Below, piece after piece: positions 39,199-49,134 of a stretch of 64,000 nt of DNA; within the stretch, counting starts at the first letter, position 1, and the number at the start of each line of letters is the position of its first letter. Where the stretch lies: assembly GCF_009870125.1 (NCBI RefSeq), contig NC_046681.1:29286001-29350000 (forward strand). Direction: 5' to 3'. This DNA is from Drosophila pseudoobscura. Taxonomy: Eukaryota; Arthropoda; Insecta; Diptera; Drosophilidae. The translations under genes were made by a program, and so were the position numbers. Under the pieces are notes generated by a model. The model saw only the letters and a program-made list of their open reading frames with translations, was not told the DNA's origin and did not search any database.

Positions 39199-40980
39199 TT
39201 AAAGATCTTGTTCTGCAGTAGGAGCGATCGTATCATCCTCTCTCAGCGTTCTTACGGCTGTGATCGCGAAGAGTGATGGAATGGCACAGTTGTCGTTGCT
39301 TGTGTGAGTAAGTATGTGTCTTTGGTAGCTACTGTTTCTGTATCTAAAAGTCTTTGAGCAGTGGATGCACTTGTAAGGACGCTCCCCTGTGTGAGAACGG
39401 AGGTGTACCTGGAGATTCGACTTTTCCTGAAATGACTTCGAGCACTGAGTGCATTGGTAGGGTCGTTCCCCTGTGTGAGTAAGAGTGTGTCTATCAAGCT
39501 TTGATTTTTGTTTAAAAGACTTTGAGCAGTAAGAACACCTGAACGGTCGTTCGCCAGTGTGAATCCGGGTGTGTTCTCGGAGATGAGATTTTTGTTGAAA
39601 TGACTGCGAGCAGTGAGAGCATTTGTATGGTCGTTCACCCGTGTGTGTACAAATGTGAATATGTAGAGGTTCTTCCTTGCTAAACGATTTGTAGCAGTGA
39701 GGACATTGGTAAGGTCGTTCACCCGTGTGCGATCGGATATGAATCCGGAGACTATCGGATCGAGCAAATGACTTGGAGCAGTGTGTACACTTGTGCGGCA
39801 GCTCCACAGTGTGAATACAGGTGTGTTCGTTGAGCTCGGAATTTTTTGTAAGCGACTGAAAGCAGTGAGAGCACTGGTGGGGTCTAATTGACTGGACATG
39901 ACTGGATTTTTCTTTGAAGGACTTTAAACATTGGCAGCATTCGTAGCTTCGTTTATCTGTGTGCGTACGGGTGTGTCTATCAAGGCATGATTTTTGTATA
40001 AAAGACATCGAACAGTGGGAACAATGGTAGGGTCGTTCTCCTGTGTGCGTACGGGTGTGCGTTTGAAGAGTGTATTTTAGTCGAAATGACTTTGAGCATT
40101 CGGAGCATTTGTAGGGTCGATCATCTGTGTGCGTACGGATGTGAATCTGTAGAGTTCCTTTCACGGAAAATGACTTGGAGCAGTGAGGACATTGGTAAGG
40201 TCGTTGATTCTTATGCAAACGGATATGAACTCTAAGACTTTCGTTTTGGGCAAAGGACATAGAGCAAAGAGAACACTTATACGGTTGCTCACCAGTGTGT
40301 GTAAGGATGTGCTCTTTGAGTTTGATATTTTGTGTAAATGACATCGGGCAGTGAGAGCACTGGTAAGGTCGTTCATCTGTGTGGGAACGTGTGTGTATTT
40401 GAAGATGGGCGAGTTTTATAAATGATATGGAGCACTGGGAGCACTTATAAGGTGGATTCCCCATGTGCGTACGGGTGTGTCTTTTAAGATTCGATTTTTC
40501 TGTAAAAGACAGAAAAGATTTTTCTCCTGAGTGAGTACGCGTGTGTGTTTGAAGGTTGCATTTTAGCCGAAATGATTTTGAGCAGCTGGAACATTTGTAG
40601 GGTCTGTCCACAATATCCGTCTTATTGTTGTTAACTTGGTGTATCTCTTCATCGGTTTCTAATTGGTTCGATTGCTCATTTTCAATGTCTGAGGGTTCCC
40701 AATCCCCGCCTTCCAAATGGTCTTCTTCTCTATCGTCTTCCATCAGTGTTAAATAGAGTGTATGGCTCTGCTCACATGTTTTTATAAGATTGAATGCATT
40801 TCCAGCGTCCTCAAGGCAAGGCGGACATATGTTTTCTGGTAGTAAATCGCCTCGGCTAACCGCGTACCCAGTGCACTGTGATATCATGTCAGCAATGCAA
40901 GTGTCCCATGTGTGTGTCTCATCAAAAATATTTGTGAATGGTCCGGAGTTTGCCCTGCAAACTCTGCATATTTCCTCCAT
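39199..40980 (-). CDS. ZAD-C2H2 zinc finger protein, copy 1 (593 aa)
   Basis: A predicted nuclear DNA-binding transcription regulator. Residues 1-75 form a ZAD (CRVC ... CPPC Cys quartet), the arthropod dimerisation domain. An acidic linker (to about 125) leads to a tandem C2H2 array with TGERP-type linkers. I count 14 intact fingers. Two more are damaged: one near residue 155 has lost its CxxC half (EKSFLSFTEKSNLKRH), and one near residue 345 lacks its His pair (KEKSSHVQSIRP). The last finger has 13 rather than 12 residues between C2 and H1. The start ATG follows a TTACTTGCAG acceptor by four bases, so a 5' UTR intron is likely, as in all the paralogs. It resembles the CG15435/CG15436 type genes of melanogaster 24F; which is the true ortholog cannot be told. 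Confidence 0.93.
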   Translation of the reverse strand: MEEICRVCRANSGPFTNIFDETHTWDTCIADMISQCTGYAVSRGDLLPENICPPCLEDAGNAFNLIKTCEQSHTLYLTLMEDDREEDHLEGGDWEPSDIENEQSNQLETDEEIHQVNNNKTDIVDRPYKCSSCSKSFRLKCNLQTHTRTHSGEKSFLSFTEKSNLKRHTRTHMGNPPYKCSQCSISFIKLAHLQIHTRSHTDERPYQCSHCPMSFTQNIKLKEHILTHTGEQPYKCSLCSMSFAQNESLRVHIRLHKNQRPYQCPHCSKSFSVKGTLQIHIRTHTDDRPYKCSECSKSFRLKYTLQTHTRTHTGERPYHCSHCSMSFIQKSCLDRHTRTHTDKRSYECCQCLKSFKEKSSHVQSIRPHQCSHCFQSLTKNSELNEHTCIHTVELPHKCTHCSKSFARSDSLRIHIRSHTGERPYQCPHCYKSFSKEEPLHIHICTHTGERPYKCSHCSQSFQQKSHLREHTRIHTGERPFRCSYCSKSFKQKSKLDRHTLTHTGERPYQCTQCSKSFQEKSNLQVHLRSHTGERPYKCIHCSKTFRYRNSSYQRHILTHTSNDNCAIPSLFAITAVRTLREDDTIAPTAEQDL

Positions 40981-41162
40981 AGTCCTGCAAGTAAATGACT
41001 ATTATATATAAATAATACAGGACGCGCCATTGCATGCACGAATGCATCGAATATTGAACAAAAAAACGAACCCACTGTGCGGCTTTTATTAATTGCAAAA
41101 ATGTAGTATGGATGTTTCCTTGGCACGAATTAGTTTGTTTTGACCACAAAACATAATAATTA

Positions 41163-41330
41163 GAGCTGTTAGACGCGAATTGTAGCACGACAAATTTATG
41201 TTATGCGAAAAGCCACAAAAAGTGCTGCTTGGCGCTAAAGGTATCGAAATAGTTTATGTTAACTGCAATGTTTAGTAGAAATTATATGCATTTAAATTTT
41301 GTGTTATATGATACTGGAAGAGGACAGAAC
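41163..41330 (+). promoter_or_regulatory. Cluster promoter-like block, copy 2
   Basis: Same block as at 37804, with TTAGACGCGA at 41169 and a decayed second motif (GCTTGGCGCTAAAGG at 41226). It lies about 185 bp upstream of the start of the 39199-40980 gene, with TTAGTTTGTTTTGACCACAA between them, a segment shared with the other copies. Confidence 0.6.
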
Positions 41331-41379
41331 AAGATAAAACACAAACTAAATTGCAAATCTGCAATGCTTCGAAGGACCC

Positions 41380-41460
41380 ATGGGAGGAATGATTTGGGAT
41401 CATACACAAGAGCAACGCCTGGGCTTAGTACCTATGCAACAGGTGCGGGCATGGAATACT
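41380..41460 (+). other. Orphan exon-like block A, copy 2
   Basis: ATG-started frame MGGMIWDHTQEQRLGLVPMQ...AWNT, 27 codons. The donor has decayed from GTAAGT to GTTAGT. Nearly identical to the copy at 47594. Confidence 0.4.
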
Positions 41461-41560
41461 GTTAGTGAATTTTCCGAAAATATAAATACATATGTACATT
41501 CTCAAGCTGGTATTTATACAAATATAGATATCGTTCACTCCTTTTTTTATTGTCATTTAG

Positions 41561-41965
41561 GTTCTGCTTTTAACACGCAACGTATCTCAATAGGACATGG
41601 CAATGGTATGTGCGCATATTTATCAGTAACTTACATACCTGGTTATGCGCTGACCAACTTGCTGCGGATCAGCGCAGATAGCTTTGGGATGTAAATGGAT
41701 AAAGTCTTACGTATGTATCTATTATCGTTTGTCAATTCATGTTATTCTATATTCCATTCAATGAGGCCTCCAAATATACACTAGAATTAGTTGTAGCGAA
41801 TATCGTTTGCATAATTGTACAGAACAGGAGCAGAACTCTCGCTGGCTGGCGTAGAGGCTGGACACCGTGTGCTTGCCCATAACCAGCCACCTGCTTTTTT
41901 GGGTAAGAAGTCCGGCTATGCTGCTGCATATCAATCCATATCAGCCCAAGCCTAAGCCCAATCGT
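41561..41965 (+). pseudogene. Copies of ine exon 8 and exon 9, broken
   Basis: An exon 8 copy (41561-41690) keeps the acceptor and the 3' part (LTYIPGYALTNLLRISADSFGM, matching [22 protein letters not shown]) and its donor GGGAT|GTAAATGG, but is about 47 nt shorter than ine exon 8. An exon 9 copy (41822-41965) matches from the EQEQ segment to the KYQSK segment with stops. Neither can make a transporter. Confidence 0.85.
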
Positions 41966-41969
41966 GCGA

Positions 41970-42022
41970 AAAAACCGTGGATCAGTGGAAACATTGGTAG
42001 GGTCATTCTCCTGTGTGCGTAC
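41970..42022 (-). pseudogene. C2H2 finger fragment joined to an ine exon 9 copy
   Basis: On the - strand this reads as a finger linker and knuckle (CACACAGGAGAATGACCCTACC then AATGTTTCCACTG), out of frame with any start. It marks a duplication breakpoint between zinc finger coding DNA and ine exon 9 DNA. Confidence 0.7.
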
Positions 42023-42254
42023 ATTCGATAACACAACATACATATGTATGTAAATTCATTCGAATAGATGAGCTTGCGCTTAACAGCTCATTTCTTCTCC
42101 TCTTCTCCATTTCTCAAAACTAAAACAATTCAAGTGGAGGAAAAAATTAACACCAATTGGCTGCTTGAGGGTTTGATTACGCTTATTTCTCATTTACATA
42201 TTTATGTAAATATTGTTGTATTCCGTTCATTAATATTCATTTACTTGCAGGACA

Positions 42255-43370
42255 ATGCAGGAAATATGCAGAGTTTGCATGACAAACTCCGGACCATTCA
42301 CAAATATTTTTGATGAAAGACCAACATTGGATACTTGTAGTGCTGACATGATAGCACAGTGCACCGGGTACGTGGTTAGGCGAGGCGATTTACTATCAGA
42401 AAACATATGTCCGACCTGCCTCGAGGATGCAGTGAGTGCATTCACCCTTAAGAAAACCTGTGAGCACAGTCATAAACTCTATTTCCCAGTGATGGTGGAG
42501 GATATAGAAGAATTTGCCGATACTCTAGAAGATGAGGATTGGGAACCGTCAGATATTGAAAGTGAGCAGTCGAAACATTTTGAAAACGATGAAGAGATGA
42601 ATCAAAATGATAGCAATAACATTGATCAATTTGTACGACCCTTCAAATGCTCCGACTGCACAAAATCCTTTCACCAAAAAGCCCATCTTCAATCACACAC
42701 CCGTACGCACACAGGTGATCGACCCTACCAATGTTCCTACTGCTCGATGTCGTTTGCACAGAAATACAATCTTGACAGACACACTCGTTCACACACTAAT
42801 GATCGTTCATACCAGTGCCCTCATTGCTCAAAGTCCTTCATACAAAAATGCAATCTTGAAAAACACACTCGTACTCACACAGGTGATCGACCCTACCAGT
42901 GCTCCCACTGTTCGAAGTCATTTCCACAAAAATCCCATCTCCATGTACACAACTGTACGCACGCCATGGAACTGCCGCATATGTGTCCTCACTGCTCTAA
43001 GTCATTTTCCCGTTCCGATAGTCTACGGATTCATATCCTCCGGTTGCACACGGATAAACGACCATACAAATGCTCTCACTGCTCGCAGTCATTTCAACAA
43101 AAATTTCATCTCCGAGAACACAGCCGTATTCACACTGGCGAACGGCCGCATAGATGCTCTTACTGCTCAAAGTCTTTTAAACAAAAATCAAAGCTTTTAC
43201 TCACACAGGGGAACGACCCTACCAATGCACTCAGTGCTCGAAGTCATTTCAGGAAAAGTCGAATCTCCAGGTACACCTCCGTTCTCACACAGGGGAGCGT
43301 CCTTACAAGTGCATCCACTGCTCAAAGACTTTTAGATACAGAAACAGTAGCTACCAAAGACACATACTAA
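42255..43370 (+). CDS. ZAD-C2H2 zinc finger protein, copy 2, frameshifted and truncated (371 aa)
   Basis: This is the only + strand copy in the cluster. The start ATG follows TTACTTGCAG|GACA, the same arrangement as the - strand paralogs. It has a ZAD at residues 1-75 (CRVC ... CPTC), an acidic linker to 125, then six intact fingers (the fifth with HILRLH, one residue longer) and the first half of a seventh. Relative to copy 1, 13 bases are missing after AAAGCTT at about 43194, so the frame shifts and the protein ends in about 55 unrelated residues. It may still make a protein with a ZAD and six fingers, or it may be a decaying gene. Confidence 0.75.
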   Translation: MQEICRVCMTNSGPFTNIFDERPTLDTCSADMIAQCTGYVVRRGDLLSENICPTCLEDAVSAFTLKKTCEHSHKLYFPVMVEDIEEFADTLEDEDWEPSDIESEQSKHFENDEEMNQNDSNNIDQFVRPFKCSDCTKSFHQKAHLQSHTRTHTGDRPYQCSYCSMSFAQKYNLDRHTRSHTNDRSYQCPHCSKSFIQKCNLEKHTRTHTGDRPYQCSHCSKSFPQKSHLHVHNCTHAMELPHMCPHCSKSFSRSDSLRIHILRLHTDKRPYKCSHCSQSFQQKFHLREHSRIHTGERPHRCSYCSKSFKQKSKLLLTQGNDPTNALSARSHFRKSRISRYTSVLTQGSVLTSASTAQRLLDTETVATKDTY

Positions 43371-43501
43371 CTCACAAAAGCAACGACAACTGTGCCATTC
43401 CGTCACTCTTCGAGATCACATCCGTAAGAACGTTGAGAATGGAAGATCCTATTGCTCCTACTGCTCCAACCCTGGACCGTAATTATTCGTCAAAACGATG
43501 A
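43195..43501 (+). pseudogene. Out-of-frame 3' end of zinc finger copy 2
   Basis: Downstream of the 13-bp deletion the other frame still encodes [17 protein letters not shown], a second finger ([16 protein letters not shown]) and a tail almost identical to the C-terminus of copy 1 ([10 protein letters not shown]), ending in TGA near 43501. AATAAA at 43601-43606 would serve as the polyadenylation signal. Confidence 0.8.
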
Positions 43502-44287
43502 CGACTAATCCCAATCGACTATTTCCTTTGCCGTTTTGTGTTACTGTTTGTTGTTGCAGTGTAACAACACTGCACGGCTAAGCATGACTTCTATGACTTA
43601 AATAAATTATGTATGTATGTAGATCAGAGGTCGGCTTAAAATGTTAATTCCAATAAAATATTATAAAAAACAATCACAAATTCCAATTGTAAAATATTCA
43701 TTATGTTCGATTTTCTCACCTCTCAAGAGATAAATGAGCAGAACCATACGTGCCAAATATCAGAAGTCTCCTTTTTTAAAAAAGAAATTAAATGTCATAA
43801 TAAAGTTTTTATTTTATAATTTAAAATCTTAATAAATAGATCCAATTGAATTTATCCAAGTAAATTTTATATATCCCATATTCTTAATTTAAATACCCTT
43901 TGCGAATCCATGAAGAAATAAACAAATGATTATTAATTATTTTCTTTTTAAGTTGGTGAACAATTTTAAATTTCATTTTAATTTTGATTTGTCAAAGACA
44001 AAAAAAAAGGATTTCATAGGAATTTATTTGCATGCAGATCTATAACCTGCTTGAGGCAAAGGACACATTCACAGACTTAACTAGTGGGCCGAAAGGTGTC
44101 CTTTGTCTGGAGCAATCAGAGCTTATCTGTTTTTCCTAGCTTCGCATGCAAGCAATCCTCAGGGTGCTTACGAGATTGTGAGATACCAGATAGTACCGGA
44201 ATGGGACACAAGTCATTGGTTGTGAGAGTTAGTGTATGTCTTTGGTAGGTTTGGGTTTTGTATTTAAATTAGTTATTTAAAGTAGAC
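43502..44287. other. AT-rich spacer between convergent zinc finger genes
   Basis: Nothing beyond the AATAAA at 43601 is seen. Very AT-rich, with no open frame of note and no copy of the duplicated blocks. Confidence 0.6.
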
Positions 44288-46048
44288 TTAGGGTGAATAT
44301 TCTCTATGAGTTCGGAAGTGTATTTTGAGATGGGAATTTTGATTAAATGACTTCAAACAGTGAGAGCACTGGAAGGGTCGTTCTCCTGTGTGAGTAAGGA
44401 TGTGTCTATCAAGTTTGTATTTTTGTATAAAAGCCATTGGACATTCAGGGCATTCGAATGGTCGTTCATCCGTGTGCCAAAGTATATGATCTCGAAGAGA
44501 AGTGGCGTGAGCATAAGAACTAGAGCAGCGGGTACACTTGTACGGTCGTTCCCCTGTGTGAGTCCGGATGTGCACATTGAGAGTGGATTTTTCTGGAAAC
44601 GACTTCGGGCAACGAGAGCATTTAAAGGGCCGCTCACCTGTGTGGGTGTGGGTGTGTATTTGAAGATGGGCGAGTTGTTTAAACGACATCGGACAGTAAG
44701 AACACTCGTACGGTCGCTCCCCCGTGTGAGTTCGACTGTGTTGTTTAAGTTCGGAATTCCGTGTGAATGACATCGAGCACTCAGGGCATTTGTAGGGTCG
44801 TTCCCCAGTGTGCGTACGGATGTGATTGCGGAGAGTTCCAGCGTGAGGAAAAGACTTGGAGCAGTGGGTACACTTGTACGGTCGCTCGCCCGTGTGAGTG
44901 CGGTTGTGTATCTCTAGGTTAGATTTGTCTGGAAATGATTTCGAACACTGAGTGCATTGGTAGGGTCGTTCACCTGTGTGAGAAAGGGTGTGTCTATCAA
45001 GTTTAGACTTATGTACGAAAGTTTTTGAGCAGGAAGAACATTTATACGGCCGTTCCCAGCTGTGAGTATGGCTGTGTCTTTGGAGGTCGGATTTTTCTTG
45101 AAATGACTCCGAGCAGTAACTACATTTGTAGGTTCGTTCATCCTTGTGCAAGCGCAAATGAATTCGGAGGCAATCGGATCGGGCAAAGGACTTAGGGCAG
45201 TGGGAACACTTATAAGGTCGTTCTCCCGTATGACTACGGATGTGTATCTTGAGTTCGAATTTTTGTGTAAATGACATCGGGCATTGGGAACATTTGAAGG
45301 GTCGATCACCCGTGTGTGTACGGGTGTGTCTATCAAGATTATATTTTTGTGCAAAAGACTTCGAGCAGTGGGAACATTTGAAGGGTCGATCCCCTGTGTG
45401 CATACGGGTGTGAGTTTGAAGATTGGATTTGAGTCGAAATTTCTTTGAGCAGAATATGCATTTGTAGGGTTGTTCTCCCGTGTGCGTACGGATGTGAAGC
45501 CGAAGAGTTCCGGAGTGAGAGAAAGACTTCGAGCAATGAGAACACTTATACGGTCGCTCGCCCGTGTGAGTTCGCATGTGAACTTTGAGATAGGATGCGT
45601 CTTTAAATGACTTCGAGCAGTGAGAACATTTATGTGGTCTATCAATTTTATCAGTGTTATCAATTTGATCCGTATTATCAGTGCTATCAATTTTATCAGC
45701 GTTATCACTTTTATCAGTGTTATCGCTACCATCTTGATCGGTTTGAAAATGTTTTTCACTCTGGTCACTTTCACTATCTGACGGTTCCCAGTCCTCATCT
45801 TCCTGACTATCGGAAAAGTCTTCTTTATTCTCCTGCACCACTGGAAAACTGCGTTCATGGCTCTGCTCACAAGTTTCCTTAAGATTGAATGCATTCACTG
45901 TAGCCTCTAGGCAAGGCGAACATATATTTTCTGTTAGTGAATCGCCTTGCCTAACCACGTATCCTGCGCACTCCGATTTTTGTGTCTCATCCAAAATACT
46001 TGCGAATGGTCCAGAATTTCGCATGCAAACTCTGCATATTTTCTCCAT
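44288..46048 (-). CDS. ZAD-C2H2 zinc finger protein, copy 3 (586 aa)
   Basis: A predicted DNA-binding regulator with a ZAD of reduced length: compared with the paralogs about ten residues (the TCIADMIAQ region) are missing between ILDE and CAGYVVRQGD, while the CRVC and CSPC Cys pairs remain. The linker (about residues 85-135) is a repetitive Asp/Asn/Thr/Lys stretch (NTDKSDNADKIDSTDN...). Then come 16 uninterrupted C2H2 fingers with TGERP/TGDRP linkers, the longest intact array in the cluster. The start ATG follows TTTGCAG|GACA, and TTA (TAA) closes the frame at 44288. The long second frame through the finger array on the same strand is a repeat artefact. The ZAD deletion may weaken dimerisation; that is inference. 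Confidence 0.93.
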   Translation of the reverse strand: MEKICRVCMRNSGPFASILDETQKSECAGYVVRQGDSLTENICSPCLEATVNAFNLKETCEQSHERSFPVVQENKEDFSDSQEDEDWEPSDSESDQSEKHFQTDQDGSDNTDKSDNADKIDSTDNTDQIDNTDKIDRPHKCSHCSKSFKDASYLKVHMRTHTGERPYKCSHCSKSFSHSGTLRLHIRTHTGEQPYKCIFCSKKFRLKSNLQTHTRMHTGDRPFKCSHCSKSFAQKYNLDRHTRTHTGDRPFKCSQCPMSFTQKFELKIHIRSHTGERPYKCSHCPKSFARSDCLRIHLRLHKDERTYKCSYCSESFQEKSDLQRHSHTHSWERPYKCSSCSKTFVHKSKLDRHTLSHTGERPYQCTQCSKSFPDKSNLEIHNRTHTGERPYKCTHCSKSFPHAGTLRNHIRTHTGERPYKCPECSMSFTRNSELKQHSRTHTGERPYECSYCPMSFKQLAHLQIHTHTHTGERPFKCSRCPKSFPEKSTLNVHIRTHTGERPYKCTRCSSSYAHATSLRDHILWHTDERPFECPECPMAFIQKYKLDRHILTHTGERPFQCSHCLKSFNQNSHLKIHFRTHREYSP

Positions 46049-46940
46049 TGTCCTGCAAAAAAATTAAACGGAGTACAGAAACGCACAATTGCGCCAATTA
46101 ACTTCTGTGCTTTTCCGAGTACATAAATATATATATGTACTTTTTATTGGCTTTTCTTCCTTGTCCAACTTTAGCTGAGGGTAGGTATAGGGTTGTACAT
46201 ATGAATATAATATGTACGATTCGATTTTGGTTCGTATTTAGCATGGAGCTGAATACATACGAAATCGAGCTGTAAAGCGCAAAAATTAGCACGCAAGGCG
46301 CGAAAGGCATCAGAGGGCGTATAGAATTAAATTATTTTAGTTGTGAAATAGTTTTTATCTAGGTTATAGTAATAATTTGAATTGAAGACTTGCTGTAAGA
46401 ACGCGGAAAAAAACTGGTCAGTTTTTGTTAGTAACTGGAGAATTTAAGTACACTTGGAATCAATACATTCTATTAGGATACCGGTAGTCATACATGGAAA
46501 GTAATGGTATGTCAAAATGTTTCGATGTGGCATTCATTCCCGCATTATTTTTCTTGCTCTTATGGTAACTGGTGTGTAACTCATTTGGACACCAGAACAG
46601 ACAGACAGAGCTCGAAACTGCCTTTGGTCATTGGTCACTGGCTAAGAAAATGCCAGAAACGTTTGAAAAGGTCCGGTCGTTCTTTTCGTGGGGGGGAAAA
46701 AATTGAGACCTATATCTTTTGTTTCTTAATGCTAACTGTGTAAATAATAAACGAGGTCTTCTTTTATACCCAGTACTCATTTTTCTAGCATTTGTCATGA
46801 TAGACGAAAAAAAAACATAAAGAGAAAGAGAAGAACCACAACTGCTATTGTTTATAAAATTGGGTTGCAAGTGGATAGATAACCACGTATCTTTTATCGT
46901 ATGCCAATTTCGGTATTGCCAACCATGAATTCCATTCTAA
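46049..46940. other. Spacer with a degenerate promoter-like block
   Basis: At 46264-46310 GAGCTGTAAAGCGCAAAAATTAGCACG and AAGGCGCGAAAGGCAT are recognisable decayed versions of the paired motif, upstream of zinc finger copy 3. The rest has no supported gene. CTTTTATACCCAGTACTCA at 46761 looks like a tiny piece of the dispersed repeat better preserved at 55085. Confidence 0.5.
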
Positions 46941-47292
46941 AGCGCATCAAGAAGGCGAGCAAATATCTACGAGTGCAAGATCAGCAGCAGGAGCACCACA
47001 CTATTATACAGTTAGAACATTTGTAGGGTCTGTCCATAATATCCGTATTATTTTCTTCATCGGTTTCGAACTAGTTCGTTTGCTCACTTTTATCACAGAT
47101 GTTTTCTTCTCTATCCTTTTCCATCAGTGTTAAATAAAGTTTATGGCTCTGCTCTCAGATGGTCTTTAGATTAGATCCTCAATGCAGGGCTGACATATGT
47201 GCTATCATGTCAGCAATACAAGTACCCAATGTTGGTCTTTCATCAAAAATATTTGTGAATGGTCCGGAGTTTGCCATGCAAACTCTGCTTTT
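46941..47292. pseudogene. ine exon 9 fragment (+) followed by ZAD remnant (-)
   Basis: 46941-47005 matches the start of ine exon 9 (CGCATCAAGAAGGCGAGC, then AAATATCTACGAGTGCAAGAT), preceded by AAGTGGATAGAT like the ine intron 8 donor. 47015-47292 on the - strand matches the ZAD start of the zinc finger genes (TGCAAACTCCGGACC, ATGAAAGACCAACATTGG) and the linker (DRPYKC-like), but with the central ZAD deleted and no start codon context or finger array. Confidence 0.8.
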
Positions 47293-47365
47293 ATTAATTG
47301 CAAAAATGTAGTTTGGATGTTTCCTTGGCACTAATATGTTGTTTTGACCACAAAACTAGTAATTA

Positions 47366-47535
47366 GTGCTGTTAGACGCGAATTGTAGCACGACAAATTT
47401 ATGTTATGCGAAAAGCCACAAAAAGTGCTGTTAGGCGCGAGAGGTATCGACGTGTTATCGAAATATTTTATGTTAACTGCAACGTTTTGCAGAAATTATA
47501 TTCATTTAAATTCTGTGTTATATGATACTGCAAGA
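47366..47535 (+). promoter_or_regulatory. Cluster promoter-like block, copy 3
   Basis: GTGCTGTTAGACGCGAATTG then GTGCTGTTAGGCGCGAGAGG 58 bp later, followed by the conserved TATCGACGTGTTATCGAAAT stretch. Both motifs are intact although the adjoining ZAD gene is a remnant. Confidence 0.6.
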
Positions 47536-47593
47536 GGACAGAACAAGATAAAACACAAACTAAATTGCAAATCTGCAATGCTTCGAAGGACCC

Positions 47594-47883
47594 ATGGGAG
47601 GAATTATTTGGGATCATACACAAGAGCAACGCCTGGGTTTAGTACCTATGCAACAGGTGCGGGCATGGAATACTGTTTTCTGAAAATAAATACATTCTCA
47701 AGCTGGTATTTATACAATTTATACGATTGACTCCTTTCTTTATTTTCATTTAGGTTCTGCTTTTAACACGCAACGTATCTCAATAGGACATGGCAATGGT
47801 ATGTGCACATATTTATCAGTAACTTACATACCGGGTTATGCGCTGACCAACTTGCTGCGGATCAGCGCAGATAGCGTTGGGAT
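47594..47883 (+). pseudogene. Orphan block A copy 3 plus ine exon 8 copy
   Basis: 47594-47674 encodes MGGIIWDHTQEQRLGLVPMQ...AWNT with the donor lost (GTTTTC). 47754-47883 is an ine exon 8 fragment nearly identical to 41561-41690, ending at GAT|GTAAATGG. The two are separated as in the 41-kb unit, so the whole of 41163-41775 and 47366-47962 is one recent duplication. Confidence 0.85.
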
Positions 47884-48129
47884 GTAAATGGATAAAGTCT
47901 TACGTATCTATTATCGTTTGTCAATTCATGTTATTCTATATTCCATTCAATGAGGCCTCCAGATATCTGGCAGTGCAGGCCAGCACATGACTGAACTTTC
48001 GTTAATGCGTATGATAAACTATTCCTGAAGACCCTTGGAACGGTCCAACGAGTCTGGAAACGCTTGTCAATTGACGTTTGATACGTTTAATATTCTGTAA
48101 AATTAATCTTAAAGCAAACTTTTTAAACT

Positions 48130-49095
48130 TTAACAATTTTTCTGCGTGTGAGCGCGTATGTGTCGTTTTAGAGATACGTTATGGGCGAATGATTTCGAAC
48201 AGTGAGTACAGGTATATGGTCGCTCCCCCGTGTGAGTGCGGATGTGTACTTTGAGTTCGATATTTTGTTTAAATGCCTTTGAGCAGTGTGAGCATTGGTA
48301 AGGTCGTTCACCTGTGTGGGACCGTGTGTGTATTTGAAGATGGGCGAGTTGCTTGTATGACATGGAGCACTGGGAACAATTATAAGGTCGCTCCCCCGTG
48401 TGAGTGCGGATGTGTACTTTGAGTTCCGAATTTTGGGTGAAGGACATCGGGCAGTGGGGACATAGGTATGGTCGTTCACCCGTATGTGTACGGATGTGTA
48501 TCCGGAGAGTTCCATCGTGCGAAAAAGCCTTCGCGCAGTGAGAGCATTGGTAGGGTCGTTCGCCCGTGTGCGTTCGGGTGTGTCTTTCAAGTTTGGATTT
48601 TATTGTAAAGGACTTTGAGCAGTAAGAACATCTATACGGTAGCTCACCAGTGTGAGTGCGGATGTGTTCACTAAGATGGGACTTATGTTGAAAGGATTGA
48701 GAACAGTGGAAGCATTTGTAGGGTCGTTCGATATAATTCGTCTTAGCTCCAGTATCTTGTGAACATTCTGCATCAGTTTCCATATTGTTTGATTTGTCAC
48801 TTCGACTACCTGACCAATCCTTGTCAGTCAGATTATACTTTACTGTCCTCACGCCCATCGCTTGGAACTGGAGTTTATGGCTCTGCTCACAGGTGCTCTT
48901 AAGATTGAATGCACTCACTGCATCCTCGAGGCAGGCCGGACATATATTTTCTGGTAGTAAATCGCCTGGCCTAACCTCGTACCCGGTACACTGCTCTATC
49001 ATGTCAGCAATGCAAGTTTCCAATGTGGGTCTATCATTAAAAATGTTTGTGAAAGCTCCGGACTTTGTATTGCAAACTCTGCATATCTCCTCCAT
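48130..49095 (-). CDS. ZAD-C2H2 zinc finger protein, copy 4 (321 aa)
   Basis: ATG 49095 is chosen because it follows a CAATTACAG|GGCC acceptor and begins MEEICRVC like the paralogs; the 13 codons open upstream would be intron. The ZAD covers residues 1-75 (CRVC ... CPAC), a short linker reaches about 125, and seven regular C2H2 fingers follow, ending HIRAHTQKNC. It is the shortest intact copy, with no degenerate fingers. It is expected to act as a sequence-specific nuclear regulator; targets are unknown. Confidence 0.92.
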   Translation of the reverse strand: MEEICRVCNTKSGAFTNIFNDRPTLETCIADMIEQCTGYEVRPGDLLPENICPACLEDAVSAFNLKSTCEQSHKLQFQAMGVRTVKYNLTDKDWSGSRSDKSNNMETDAECSQDTGAKTNYIERPYKCFHCSQSFQHKSHLSEHIRTHTGELPYRCSYCSKSFTIKSKLERHTRTHTGERPYQCSHCAKAFSHDGTLRIHIRTHTGERPYLCPHCPMSFTQNSELKVHIRTHTGERPYNCSQCSMSYKQLAHLQIHTRSHTGERPYQCSHCSKAFKQNIELKVHIRTHTGERPYTCTHCSKSFAHNVSLKRHIRAHTQKNC

Positions 49096-49134
49096 GGCCC
49101 TGTAATTGAATGAATCTTCACAATCGGAATACAA

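Noticed and set aside
44914..45894. Second - strand frame of 326 codons through zinc finger copy 3
   Set aside because: It is an alternate-frame echo of the repeated finger codons (RTHTGERP read out of frame as TREND-like text), as also seen in copies 1, 2, 5 and 6.
49096..49134. Thirteen extra codons before MEEICRVC in zinc finger copy 4
   Set aside because: All paralogs have a splice acceptor just before the MEEICRVC ATG, so these bases are most likely intron.
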